Assembly: GCF_000702665.1 (NCBI RefSeq)
Contig: NZ_JNJA01000022.1
Coordinates: 1-46,204 of the forward strand
From: Solidesulfovibrio alcoholivorans DSM 5433
GTDB taxonomy: Bacteria > Desulfobacterota > Desulfovibrionia > Desulfovibrionales > Desulfovibrionaceae
DNA: 46,204 nt
Reading direction: 5' to 3'
Below, piece after piece: positions 26,357 through 34,753 of the stretch. Numbering within the stretch: the stretch's first letter is position 1; each line of letters begins with the position of its first letter. The notes under the pieces are model-generated. The model saw only the letters and a list, made by a program, of their open reading frames with translations. It did no database searches and had not been told where the DNA came from. Both the position numbers and the translations under genes were made by a program.

Positions 26357-28619
26357 ACCGCCCCGCCGTCCGTCCGGCCACGTCGCGCCCGAGGAATCGG
26401 CGCGCTCTGTATTTTCCAAGTTCCGGGCGCTGCTCGAGGCCAACACCGCCGCCCTGACGGCCATGGCCGCCATGGAACGCATGCGCGGCGGCGAATACAT
26501 CTTCGACCGGGCCTTTCTCGAAACCTCGGCCCGCGCCGTCGCGGACTACGCCCATCAGGCCGTCTATGCCGTCAACGCCATGACCGGCAACGCGCACGTG
26601 GCGCTTTTCGACCGCTTCACGCAGGTGGCCGCGGCCGTGGAGGACATCCTGGCCGGCCGGCCCGAGCCCGACGACGCCCTGCTCGTGCGCCCCATCGCCC
26701 GGCTGCGCCTGGAAGACCGGGGGCGGGTCGGGGAGGAGGCCGCGGCGCTCGGCGAACTGGCCGGCCAGCTCGGCCTGCCCGTGCCGCGCGGCTTCGCCCT
26801 GTCCCACGCGGCCTGGGACGCGCAGGGCCTCACGCCCGCCGCGCGCCAGGCCCTGGCCGCCGCGCTCGGCGACCCCGACACGGGCCTCCACGGCCCGGCG
26901 ACGATCCGCGTCACGGCCACGGGGTCCCACGGCGACGCCGCGCGCCAGGAAACCTTTTCCCTGACGGCCAAGGCCGAAACGGTCGCGGCCACCCTGGCCG
27001 GCCTGGCCCGGGCGGCGGCCGCCGACCTCGGCCTGCGCCCGGACCAGGCGACCTTTGCCGCCCTGCTTCTCGCCGCGCCGCCCGCAACGCTTCGGGGCAC
27101 GATCGAAACCATGCGGCGGCAGACGGACGCTAGCGCCTGTCTGGCCCTTTCCCTGCGCCCGGACGGCGACGCGGCCCCGGCCACGCTACGCCTGCTCGCC
27201 CGCGCCCATCCTTTCGCCCGCCTGCCCGGGACCGATGCGGCGCAAGGCGAGGCCGCGCCGCTGACGGATGCCGCCGCGGCCCTGCTCGCCGGCCGGGCCA
27301 TGGCCGCCGAACGGCTGCTCGGCGCGCCCCTGACACTCGGCGTCGCCGTCGCCGCCTCCGGGGAAAGCGTCATCGAGGCCGTGCGCCTCGAGCTCCCGGC
27401 CGCAGCGGACGCGCCCGTGCGGCCGCCGCTCGCCGCGGCGCTCGTGCGCGGCGGCGACGCCGCCTGCCTGGGGGCCGCTTCGGGCGCGGTGGTCCATGTG
27501 AGCGAGGGCACGCCGGCGGACGTTTTCCCGCGCGGCGGCGTGGCCGTGGCCCGCTCGGCCTCGCCGGCCCTGGCCCCGATCGTGCGCCGCGCCGCGGCCG
27601 TGGTGACGGAAGTGGGCGATCCGGCCGGGCATCTCGCCGCCGTGGCCCGGGAGCTGCGCGTGCCGGCGCTTTTCGGCGCGCCGGACGCCATGCGCGCCCT
27701 GGCCGAAGGCGCGCCCGTCACGGTCGACGCGGATCTCGGCGCGGTCTTTGCCGGGGCGCTCGAAAACCGCCCGGTTTCCGATTCCGGGCTCGCGCCGGAC
27801 GCCCCCGAATACCTGCTCCTGCGCCGGTTGTTGCGCCGCGTGGCCACGCTGACCCTGACCGATCCCGATTCCCCGGAGTTCACGGCCGCGGGCTGCCGCA
27901 GCCTGCACGACATCCTGCATTTCGCCCACGACCGGGCCGTGGCCGCCCTGGCGGGACTGCGCGGCACGGAGCTCGCCGCCGAACCCGCCCGCCGGCTCAC
28001 CCTGCCCGTGCCGCTCGACCTGCGCCTGCTCGACATCGGCGGCGCGCTGGCCCCCGGCGGCGCGGACCTCGCCGCCGTGCGCTCGCGGCCCCTGGCCGCC
28101 TTTCTCGACGGCCTGCTCACCCCGGGCATGTGGGACGCCGCGCCGGCCAGGCTCGGCCTTGGCGACATGCTCGGGGCCATGACCAAGCCCCTGCCCGACG
28201 TCACGGGCAACCTGGCCATCGCCGCGCGCAACTACTGCAACGTGAGCCTGCGCCTGGGCTGGCACTTCACGGTGGTGGACGCCTACCTTGACCGCAACCC
28301 CGACAAAAACGCCGTGTATTTCCGCTTTGCCGGCGGCATGGCCGGAAGCGGCGCGCGGCGCGCCCGGGCGGCCTTTTTGCACATGGTCCTGGCCCGCCTC
28401 GGCTTCAAGGTCGAAACGGCCGGCGATCTGGTCGTGGCCCGGCGCAAACTCCTCGAAGCCGAGGAAGCCGAGGACGCCCTGCGCCTGCTCGGCGCGCTGT
28501 GCGCCTTCGCCCGCCAGCGCGACACCGGGCTTTCCGGCGAAGACGACGCCCTGGCCCTGGCCGACGCCTTCCGCGCCGCCCTGGCCGCGGCCAAGGACAC
28601 CGCCGGGGCGCGGCCATGA
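26340..28619 (+). CDS. PEP-synthase-like protein, paralogue 2, eroded ATP-grasp domain
   Basis: 759 residues. The N-terminal helical region (SVFSKFRALLEANTAALTAM, GGEYIFDRAFLET) closely matches paralogue 1. The middle region follows the ATP-grasp outline, but the ATP-binding motifs are gone: ATIRVTATGSH stands where AVRSSAxxED is expected, and there is no DxEW or QxRP motif. The swivelling domain is intact with His431 in GDPAGHLAAVARE. The C-terminal domain is shared (CRSLHDILHFAHD, CNVSLRLGWHFTVVDAY, AVYFRFAGG). It is very Ala/Gly-rich. It may be a phospho-acceptor or scaffold subunit charged by a paralogue rather than an ATP user itself. The start at 26340 is chosen because GGGGA precedes it and homology begins soon after; it overlaps the receiver gene by 17 bp and paralogue 3 by 4 bp. 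Confidence 0.8.
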   Translation: MTMSPEPPRRPSGHVAPEESARSVFSKFRALLEANTAALTAMAAMERMRGGEYIFDRAFLETSARAVADYAHQAVYAVNAMTGNAHVALFDRFTQVAAAVEDILAGRPEPDDALLVRPIARLRLEDRGRVGEEAAALGELAGQLGLPVPRGFALSHAAWDAQGLTPAARQALAAALGDPDTGLHGPATIRVTATGSHGDAARQETFSLTAKAETVAATLAGLARAAAADLGLRPDQATFAALLLAAPPATLRGTIETMRRQTDASACLALSLRPDGDAAPATLRLLARAHPFARLPGTDAAQGEAAPLTDAAAALLAGRAMAAERLLGAPLTLGVAVAASGESVIEAVRLELPAAADAPVRPPLAAALVRGGDAACLGAASGAVVHVSEGTPADVFPRGGVAVARSASPALAPIVRRAAAVVTEVGDPAGHLAAVARELRVPALFGAPDAMRALAEGAPVTVDADLGAVFAGALENRPVSDSGLAPDAPEYLLLRRLLRRVATLTLTDPDSPEFTAAGCRSLHDILHFAHDRAVAALAGLRGTELAAEPARRLTLPVPLDLRLLDIGGALAPGGADLAAVRSRPLAAFLDGLLTPGMWDAAPARLGLGDMLGAMTKPLPDVTGNLAIAARNYCNVSLRLGWHFTVVDAYLDRNPDKNAVYFRFAGGMAGSGARRARAAFLHMVLARLGFKVETAGDLVVARRKLLEAEEAEDALRLLGALCAFARQRDTGLSGEDDALALADAFRAALAAAKDTAGARP

Positions 28620-31180
28620 TCGGCCGGCTGTGGCGCGCCTTCACGGCGCGCCGGGCAACGCGGGCCAAGGCGAGCCTCGACGCCCTCAAGGTGCGCTACC
28701 ACACCTTCCGGGTGCTTCTGGCCAACAACGAGCGCGCCCTGGACAGGCTGGCCGCGTTCGAGACCGCGCTCGCCGCGGGCGCACCGGCGGAAGCGCTCGC
28801 CGCCGACGTGGAGGACCTGCTCGCCGTCGCCTTCGAGATGGTCGATGGCGCGGTGCGCCTGGACGTTCCCGAGGGCGGAGCGCTCTACGACAGGCAGCTG
28901 CGCCTGGAAGAAGCGTTGCGCGCGGCCGTCGAGACCCTCGACGACGTCGGGCGCGGCCCGTCCTGCCTGCCCCTGGCCGCGCCGCTCGCCGCCGCGGACG
29001 TCGGCGGCAAGGCCGCCGGCCTGTCGCAGTTGACCCGCAACGGCTTTCCCGTGCCGGACGGCTTTGCCGTGACCGTGCGCGCCTGCCGGGACTTCCTGCG
29101 CGAAACGGGCCTCGAGGACGCCATCCGCCGCCGCCTCGGCCAGGCCCCGGCCGGCGAGGCCCCCCTGGCGGAGGCCTGCGCCGCCGTACGCCGGGACATC
29201 CTTGCAAGCGAGCTGCCCGACTGGCTGCGCGCCGACCTGCGCGAGGCCGCCCGGAACCTCGCCAGGGACGGGCAACCGGCCCCGGCCTTTGCCGCACGCA
29301 GCAGCGCGCTGACCGAAGACCGGCCCGAACATTCCTTCGCCGGCCAGTTCGTCAGCGAACTGAACCTTTCCGCCGACACCCTGGAGCAGGGCTTTCTCGC
29401 GGTCATGGCCGGGGCCTTCACCGAACAGGCCGCCGTCTACCGCCGCGAGGCCGGGCTGCCGCCTGCCGCCCTGGACATGGCCGTGCTCGTCCAGGTCATG
29501 GTGCCGGCCGTTGCCGCAGGCGTGGTCTTCACCATCGACCCGGTGCACCCGGAAGCCGAGCGCATGCTCGTTTCCGCCGTGCCGGGCCTGGGGGTGCTCG
29601 CCGTCAGCGGCGCGGCCCCGGTCGACGTCTACCGCATCGACCGCGCCGATCCCGGGGACGTGATCGCCCATGTGGCGCGCAAGACCCGCCGCGCCGTGGC
29701 CGCGCCCGGCGGCGGCCTGCGCCGCGAACCCGTGCCCCGGGACCAGAAGCACGTGCCCGTGCTCGACGACGCCGTCCTGTCGCGCCTTGCACGGCTGTGT
29801 CTGGCCGCCGAGGCCCTGGCCGGGACCTGGAGCGACCTGGAATTCGCCCTGGACGGCGACGGGGCGCTGTGGCTCCTGCAATGCCGGCCCGCGCGCATCA
29901 TGTGGGGCGGCAAGCGGCCGCCGGCCCCGCCAAAGGAATTCTACCGCGGCGGCATGGCCGCCACGCCCGGCCGCTGCCTGGGGCGGGCGCTGCATGTGGA
30001 CGATGCCGCGGACCTCGGCCAGGCCCCGGACGGGCCTGTCGTCGCCGTGCTGCCCACGGCCGCGCCCGAAGCGGCCAGGGGCCTGCCGCTGTGGCAGGGC
30101 GCGGTGGTCGCGGGCGGCAATCCCGCCGACCACCTCTCCACCGTGGCCCGCGAAACCGGCCGGCCCATGCTGACCCGGGCCGCCGGGGCCGTGGAGGCCA
30201 TCCCGGCGGGGGCTCTGGTCGTGCTCGATGCCGACGCCGGCCGCGTGACCGCGGCCCCGGCGGCCATCGGCGACGTCGCGGAACTGCTGCGCCCGCCCGT
30301 GCGCCTCGCCCCGGCCTGCGCCGCGCCGTGCCTGTCTCCCGCGCGGCTGCGCCTGCACGAGCTCCTCGCGCCCCTGACCCTGACCGGAGCCTACGGCCCG
30401 ACCTTTTCCGTGCTCGAATGCCGCACCCTGCACGACATCATCCGCTTCACCCACGAAGTGGCCGTGATGGCGCTTTTCTCGGCCGGCGACGCGCTGCTTT
30501 CCCAGTCCCTCGACCAGGTGCGCATCCTGCGCGGCGACGGCCCGTTCGAGGTCATGGTCATCGACCTCGGCGGCGGGCTGCGCGACGACGCGCCCGAACG
30601 GCACATAAAGCCCGAGTCCGTGGCCTCGATCCCCCTGGCCGCCCTGTGGCGCGGCCTGTCCGCGCCGGGCCAGCGCGCGGCCCCCCTGCCCGGGTCCGAC
30701 GCGTCCGGCGTCTTCGGCCGGGGCCTTGCCGACGCCCGCAACAAGCGCCCCGTGGGCGAACCCAACTACGCCCTGGCGGCGCGGGACTACGTCAACGTCA
30801 ACGCCCGGGTGGAATTCCACTTCGCCATGATCGACGCGGTCTGCGGCCCGCGCGCGCGCGGCAACCACGTGCGCCTGCGCTTCAAGGGCGGCGGCGCGTC
30901 CCCGGAAAAACGCCGCAGGCGGGCGCGCTGCCTGGAGCGCATCCTCAAGTCCGCCGGCTTTTTCGTCAGCCGCGGCGACGATCTCCTGAGCGCCTCCCTG
31001 GCCGACGCTCCGGAAGCGACCACGGCGGAATCCCTGGTCCTGCTCGGCCGGCTGCTCGGCTTCGCCCGGCTCCTGGATGCGGCCATGACCGACGACGACG
31101 CGCCCGACCGCGCCGCCGACGCCTTCCTGGCCGGCGACGCGGCCCTGGCGGCCTTCACCGCCGGCGTGCCCACCGCCTAA
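28616..31180 (+). CDS. PEP-synthase-like protein, paralogue 3
   Basis: 854 residues, with its ATG overlapping the stop of paralogue 2. An N-terminal helical region (1-120) is followed by an ATP-grasp domain retaining RSSALTED (228-235), VLVQVMVPAVAAGVVF, the D-L-E-F variant of DxEW and LLQCRP. The swivelling domain has His506 in GNPADHLSTVARE. The C-terminal domain is shared with the other two (CRTLHDIIRFTHE, VNVNARVEFHFAMIDA, HVRLRFKGG). Compared with paralogue 1 the nucleotide site is partly altered (FTIDPVHPEAERMLVSAVPG in place of the AAWGL block), so activity is uncertain. It is the last gene of the operon; no clear terminator was seen after it. Confidence 0.82.
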   Translation: MIGRLWRAFTARRATRAKASLDALKVRYHTFRVLLANNERALDRLAAFETALAAGAPAEALAADVEDLLAVAFEMVDGAVRLDVPEGGALYDRQLRLEEALRAAVETLDDVGRGPSCLPLAAPLAAADVGGKAAGLSQLTRNGFPVPDGFAVTVRACRDFLRETGLEDAIRRRLGQAPAGEAPLAEACAAVRRDILASELPDWLRADLREAARNLARDGQPAPAFAARSSALTEDRPEHSFAGQFVSELNLSADTLEQGFLAVMAGAFTEQAAVYRREAGLPPAALDMAVLVQVMVPAVAAGVVFTIDPVHPEAERMLVSAVPGLGVLAVSGAAPVDVYRIDRADPGDVIAHVARKTRRAVAAPGGGLRREPVPRDQKHVPVLDDAVLSRLARLCLAAEALAGTWSDLEFALDGDGALWLLQCRPARIMWGGKRPPAPPKEFYRGGMAATPGRCLGRALHVDDAADLGQAPDGPVVAVLPTAAPEAARGLPLWQGAVVAGGNPADHLSTVARETGRPMLTRAAGAVEAIPAGALVVLDADAGRVTAAPAAIGDVAELLRPPVRLAPACAAPCLSPARLRLHELLAPLTLTGAYGPTFSVLECRTLHDIIRFTHEVAVMALFSAGDALLSQSLDQVRILRGDGPFEVMVIDLGGGLRDDAPERHIKPESVASIPLAALWRGLSAPGQRAAPLPGSDASGVFGRGLADARNKRPVGEPNYALAARDYVNVNARVEFHFAMIDAVCGPRARGNHVRLRFKGGGASPEKRRRRARCLERILKSAGFFVSRGDDLLSASLADAPEATTAESLVLLGRLLGFARLLDAAMTDDDAPDRAADAFLAGDAALAAFTAGVPTA

Positions 31181-31261
31181 CGCCCCACCCGGTTTCGAAC
31201 GTCCTTCGCCTCGTGCACCTTGCGCCGGATCACGATCCTGGGCGTTCCCGCGTCGTTTTAT

Positions 31262-31337
31262 TTTTCTCATTTGAGCAAAAACCGCGTCTCGGGACTTGAC
31301 CCGGAACCGGCAATGCTTATTTGCTCAATTGAGCAAA
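31262..31337 (+). promoter_or_regulatory. Promoter with twin palindromic operators for the DUF134 regulator
   Basis: A perfect 18-bp palindrome TTTGCTCAATTGAGCAAA lies at 31320-31337. A second copy at 31262-31279 keeps one half exactly (TTGAGCAAA) and 7 of 9 bases of the other. Their centres are 58 bp apart. Between them TTGACC (31296-31301) and TATTTG (31318-31323) form a possible promoter with a 16-bp spacer; its -10 runs into the perfect palindrome. The arrangement suggests autoregulation by the gene product 13 bp downstream. No other copy was found in the window. Confidence 0.7.
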
Positions 31338-31350
31338 ACAAGGAGGCCGC

Positions 31351-31824
31351 ATGCCCCGTCCCCCCCTGCTCCGCCGGGTCCTCGACATGCCGCGGGCCAC
31401 GTATTTCAAGCCGCAAGGCGCGCCGCTTCGCGACCTGGAGGAAATCCTCCTCCCCGTCGAGGGGCTCGAGGCCCTGCGCCTGGCCGATCTCGAAGGGCTG
31501 ACCGCCGAGGAGGCGGCCGCGCACATGGGCGTGTCGCGCCACACCTTCGGCCGGGTGCTCGCCGCGGCGCGGGCCGCGGTGGCCAGGGCGCTGGTGGAGG
31601 GCGCGGCGCTTCGCATCGCGGGCGGCCATTATGCCGTGGCCGGCGCGGTGGGCGCTTGCGGCCCCGCGCGCCAGGGCGGCGGCCCGCACCGTTGCGGCCG
31701 GAGACACGGCAAGGGCCGGGGTGCCGGACGCTCAGGCGAGGAACCCGCCCTCGGGCATGACGGCCGGGGCATCCCCGACCGCAGTGCGCCGGAAGGGGCG
31801 ACGGAGCCGGAAACGGATTCTTAA
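31351..31824 (+). CDS. DUF134 (UPF0251) family DNA-binding regulator
   Basis: 157 residues. The first about 100 match the DUF134 family: MPRPPLLRRVLDMPRATYFK, then GAPLRDLEEILLPVEGLEALRLADLEGL and a sigma-like helix-turn-helix (TAEEAAAHMGVSRHTFGRVL). The last about 55 residues are Gly/Arg/His-rich and not family-typical. DUF134 proteins in anaerobes usually neighbour Gly/Arg-rich small proteins and NifX/NifB-like or MinD/Mrp-like Fe-S genes. Here only the Gly/Arg-rich partner follows, 59 bp downstream. The ribosome site AAGGAGGCCGC is strong. The twin palindromes upstream are the likely binding sites. The effector is unknown. Confidence 0.88.
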   Translation: MPRPPLLRRVLDMPRATYFKPQGAPLRDLEEILLPVEGLEALRLADLEGLTAEEAAAHMGVSRHTFGRVLAAARAAVARALVEGAALRIAGGHYAVAGAVGACGPARQGGGPHRCGRRHGKGRGAGRSGEEPALGHDGRGIPDRSAPEGATEPETDS

Positions 31825-31883
31825 CCGGACGCGCGCTACGCCGCCATGGCGCGGCGCGAACAGCAACACAAGGAGGATACGCC

Positions 31884-32240
31884 ATGCCACGCGGTGACGG
31901 AACAGGTCCCACAGGGATGGGATCGCAGACGGGATGGGCCAGGGGCGCCTGCCAGGGCGCTGCCACGCAGGAAAACGCCGGTGCGCCGCTGCCCGGCGGA
32001 TTCGGCCAGGGCGCGGGACGCGGTGGCAGGGGCCGCGGCAGGGTCGCAGGCATGGCCCCCGGCATGGGTCGCGGGCGGCGGCGCGGCGGCATCTGCGCCA
32101 GGCCGATGGGCTCCATGGGCGATGGCGGCGACATCCAGGCGCTTGAGCGCCAGGCTACGTTTCTCGAGGCCTCACTTGCCGCCGTCAAAAACCGCCTGAG
32201 CGCCCTGCTCGGCCGGGAAAACGCGTCGCCCAACACATGA
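31884..32240 (+). CDS. Gly/Arg-rich DUF5320-type small protein
   Basis: A 118-residue protein starting MPRGDGTGPTGMGSQTG, the hallmark opening of DUF5320 proteins, with a long Gly/Arg/Met-rich middle and a short C-terminal helix (IQALERQATFLEASLAAVKNRLSALL) that may form a coiled coil. The ribosome site is AAGGAGGATACGCC. It follows the DUF134 regulator, the normal partner of this family, and is closed by a strong terminator, so the two form one operon. Function is unknown; a link to Fe-S or metal-cofactor proteins is inferred only from the usual family neighbourhood. Confidence 0.8.
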   Translation: MPRGDGTGPTGMGSQTGWARGACQGAATQENAGAPLPGGFGQGAGRGGRGRGRVAGMAPGMGRGRRRGGICARPMGSMGDGGDIQALERQATFLEASLAAVKNRLSALLGRENASPNT

Positions 32241-32254
32241 CGCGGCACGAAAAC

Positions 32255-32297
32255 GAGGCTCCCGCGGCCTTTACGGCGGCGGGAGCCTCTTCTATTT
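32255..32297 (+). terminator. Rho-independent terminator of the DUF134-DUF5320 operon
   Basis: A perfect 11-bp GC-rich stem (32255-32265 with 32279-32289) is followed by TTCTATTT, 15 bp after the stop codon. Confidence 0.85.
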
Positions 32298-32343
32298 ACA
32301 GGTTTTCGCGCACAGGAATATAAGCCGCACAAGGAGTGACGCC

Positions 32344-33072
32344 ATGGGATCCGGCATGTTGGAAACGGTCCGCCGCAAGGCGCTTCAATTGTGGGAGCAG
32401 CACGACCTGCTGCATGAACCCATCGCGGTCAAGGCCCGCACGCTCACCGTGCACGAAGCCATCGGCGACCCGGAAGGCGATGACTTCCCCCTGCAAAAGG
32501 GCAAGGAACAACTGATGGAGGCCGAGTTCCGCGGGGCCAAGGGGCAGGCCTTCACCGACCGTTTCGGCGACTTTTCCGGCACCCTGGCCGATGTGGCCGC
32601 CATGCCCCTTCAGAACAACTTCCGCCGCGCCGTGTTCGTGGCCTCGCTCAACGCCGTCATGCGCGGCCTCGGGCTCTGCACGGCCACCATCCACTGCCGC
32701 GACAAGGAGCCCGGCGAATGCGCCCCCAGGTTTCGCGACCACATCCGCGAGCGCTACGGCGACGTGCGCATCACCCAGGTGGGCTTCCAGCCGAAGATCA
32801 TCAAGGCCCTAAGCGGCGCGTTCGACCTCAAGGTGCTCGACCTCGACCCGGACAACGTCGGCACGGTGCAGCACGGGGCCGAGATCCTGGGGCCGCAGCA
32901 GCAGGAAGAGGCGCTCGATCGCGCCGAACTCCTCGTGGTCACGGGCTCGACCCTGGCCAACGACAGCATCGGCGACTTCCTCATCGACCGTCCGGTCATC
33001 TTCTACGGCACCACCGTCGCGGGCGCGGCGGCGCTCATGGGCTGGGAACGGTTCTGCGCCAAGGCGCGCTGA
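32344..33072 (+). CDS. DUF364 family protein (putative heavy-metal chelation domain)
   Basis: A 242-residue soluble protein. The C-terminal half has the Rossmann-like DUF364 pattern: KVLDLDPDNVG, then RAELLVVTGSTLANDSIGDFL and RPVIFYGTTVAGAAALMGW. The N-terminal half (about 1-110) matches the enolase-like lid of the family (PLQNNFRRAVFVASLNAVMRGLG). Family members have been proposed to bind metals or to act near molybdenum and cobalamin pathways; the reaction is unknown. The ribosome site is AAGGAGTGACGCC. It lies between two terminators and so is probably a single-gene unit. Confidence 0.85.
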   Translation: MGSGMLETVRRKALQLWEQHDLLHEPIAVKARTLTVHEAIGDPEGDDFPLQKGKEQLMEAEFRGAKGQAFTDRFGDFSGTLADVAAMPLQNNFRRAVFVASLNAVMRGLGLCTATIHCRDKEPGECAPRFRDHIRERYGDVRITQVGFQPKIIKALSGAFDLKVLDLDPDNVGTVQHGAEILGPQQQEEALDRAELLVVTGSTLANDSIGDFLIDRPVIFYGTTVAGAAALMGWERFCAKAR

Positions 33073-33105
33073 CCCCGATAGCCCGGCACAACCGTCCGCA
33101 CGCGA

Positions 33106-33143
33106 CGAAGCGGCCCGCCTCCGTGCGGAGACGGGCCGCTTCG
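33106..33143. terminator. Terminator-like hairpin between convergent genes
   Basis: A perfect 12-bp stem (33106-33117 with 33132-33143) with an inner 4-bp stem lies between the DUF364 gene and the convergent tadG. The U-tract is poor on both sides. Confidence 0.5.
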
Positions 33144-33187
33144 CCTTGCCAAGACGGCGGACATGCGCGGCGGGCGCGACCGCCCGG

Positions 33188-34333
33188 CTACCGGACCAGG
33201 CCCGCGCCGTAGAGGGCGTAGGCATCACTGGCGTCACACCCCGGCTGGCGGACCGGATCGACGGCCATGCTCTTGACGAAACGCCCGGTCACGGTGCCGT
33301 TCCCGTCGGCTCCCTCGATGAACACCGCGCCGAGCTGGTAGACCTTGATGAAATTGCGCCCGCTTTCCTGGGGGTAGCGCGGGTCGTAAAAGGGGATCAG
33401 GGCCACGCGCGGGCTGTCGAGCGCGTCGGCGTAGGCGCTGTCGACGATGGAACTCGTGTCCTCGTCCCAGGACGCGTCCGGGTCCTTGGCCAAAAGTGCC
33501 GCCAGACCCTGCTTGGTCGGCCCGACCATGTCGCCGGGTTCGACCTGGAGTTCGTCGCCTGCCTTGACGGCGCTGTCGTTCGATCCGGTGCAGCCGGCGA
33601 TGTTGTCGCGGTAGGAATCGCCGCCGGAGACCGGGTTGCCGGAGCCGAGCGCGGGATAGTCCACAGCCTGGTAATGGCCCGGGGTGACCGTGCCGCTCGG
33701 TTCGCCGAACTTGAGCACGATCTGCGTGCCGACGTCTCCGTTGCCGTAGCCCTGCACCTCCACCGAATGCATCTCGCAGGAGCTCTGCGCGTCGAGTTGC
33801 CCGTTGTTGTTCAGCTTCTTGTCCCCGTCGCACGTGTCGTTCCAGGTGAACTTCGCCGGGGGAGACCAGGGCTTGAGGCACTTGGTGCTCTTGGAACAAA
33901 AAAGCGCGGCCTTGCCCGTGGCGGCGATGTCCTGGGTGTTCCAGCCGAGGATGCGGCCGAGGAACATGTCCACGGGATTGCCGCGCTCCGTGGTGCGCCC
34001 GACCCTGCTTTGCACCGTCACGGCATCGGGGAAGGTCACATCCGAGTTGCGAATGGCCACGTCCTTGCCGTCGGCGTCGTCGAGGTTCGCCTGGCCGTAG
34101 CGGATGGCCGTGTCGATCACCGGCTCCTGGTTGGAACCGTACTGCACGAGCACGTTGGCCCCGGCCAGGGCGGCGGCGTCCGCGGCGTTTTGCAGCTGGC
34201 TGCGCTTGTACTCCAGGAAGCCGTAATCCACGGCCAGCGTGGCGAGCCCGGCCAGGACGATCATGGACAGCGCCACGAAAACGGCCACCGAACCCGCCTG
34301 CGCCGGCGATCGACTTGCTCTTTGCGTCGTCAT
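33188..34333 (-). CDS. tadG: TadG-like pilus assembly protein
   Basis: 381 residues. A short basic N-terminus is followed by the TadE/TadG-type membrane segment with the classic line GSVAVFVALSMIVLAGLATL and then AVDYGFLEYKRSQLQNAADAAALAGA. The remainder is a long extracytoplasmic domain with several cysteines (CSKSTKC, CDGDKK, SSCEMH, AGCTGS, PGCDAS) that may form disulfides. TadG proteins are minor pseudopilin-like components of Flp/Tad pili. It is third in a TadE-TadE-like-TadG row; the core tad machinery (ATPases, prepilin peptidase, secretin) is not in this window. Confidence 0.85.
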   Translation of the reverse strand: MTTQRASRSPAQAGSVAVFVALSMIVLAGLATLAVDYGFLEYKRSQLQNAADAAALAGANVLVQYGSNQEPVIDTAIRYGQANLDDADGKDVAIRNSDVTFPDAVTVQSRVGRTTERGNPVDMFLGRILGWNTQDIAATGKAALFCSKSTKCLKPWSPPAKFTWNDTCDGDKKLNNNGQLDAQSSCEMHSVEVQGYGNGDVGTQIVLKFGEPSGTVTPGHYQAVDYPALGSGNPVSGGDSYRDNIAGCTGSNDSAVKAGDELQVEPGDMVGPTKQGLAALLAKDPDASWDEDTSSIVDSAYADALDSPRVALIPFYDPRYPQESGRNFIKVYQLGAVFIEGADGNGTVTGRFVKSMAVDPVRQPGCDASDAYALYGAGLVR

Positions 34334-34351
34334 GTCGCGCCTCCCTTGGTG

Positions 34352-34753
34352 TCAGGATTGCCGTTCCGTGGCCGAGCCCACGACCCGGGCCATGTTCGCG
34401 TTGATGCCGGGCCAGGGAATGATGACCATGTTCGAGGTGTCGTAGCGGACTTCCACCGTTACCGGCGTGCCGGACTTGCGCTCGCCGCTGGTCGCAACCG
34501 AAGTGCGGTCCGGGCTGTAGCCGGCGTTTTGGATGTACAGGACGACGGCCCGGTCCACATCCTGGTTGCGCGAGGCGGCAAGGGCCCCCTCCCGCGCGGC
34601 GCGGGTCACCACGGCCTGGGCGAGGAAGAGCTGGCCGAAATCCACCACGCCGGCCAGGAGCGGCATGAGGACAAAAGCCAGAAGCAGGGCAAGTTCCACG
34701 GACAGGGAGCCCTGCTGTCGCGACGGGGCGTCGTCCGGTCTGCGTGTGTTCAT
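34352..34753 (-). CDS. TadE-like pseudopilin (second copy)
   Basis: 133 residues. A short cytoplasmic leader ends in QGSLSVELALLLAFVLMPLL, a TadE-like transmembrane segment with the conserved Glu (E20). It continues VVDFGQLFLAQAVVTRAAREGALAAS and a small periplasmic domain. TadE-type proteins are minor pilins processed like type IV prepilins. It starts inside the stop of the gene upstream (ATGA, 4-bp overlap) and ends 18 bp before tadG. It could equally be called TadF. Confidence 0.82.
   Translation of the reverse strand: MNTRRPDDAPSRQQGSLSVELALLLAFVLMPLLAGVVDFGQLFLAQAVVTRAAREGALAASRNQDVDRAVVLYIQNAGYSPDRTSVATSGERKSGTPVTVEVRYDTSNMVIIPWPGINANMARVVGSATERQS

Noticed and set aside
34724..34741. 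18-bp match between the second tadE-like gene and the hairpin at 38712
   Set aside because: It lies in normal coding sequence, lacks the rest of the hairpin and is plausible by chance in GC-rich DNA.
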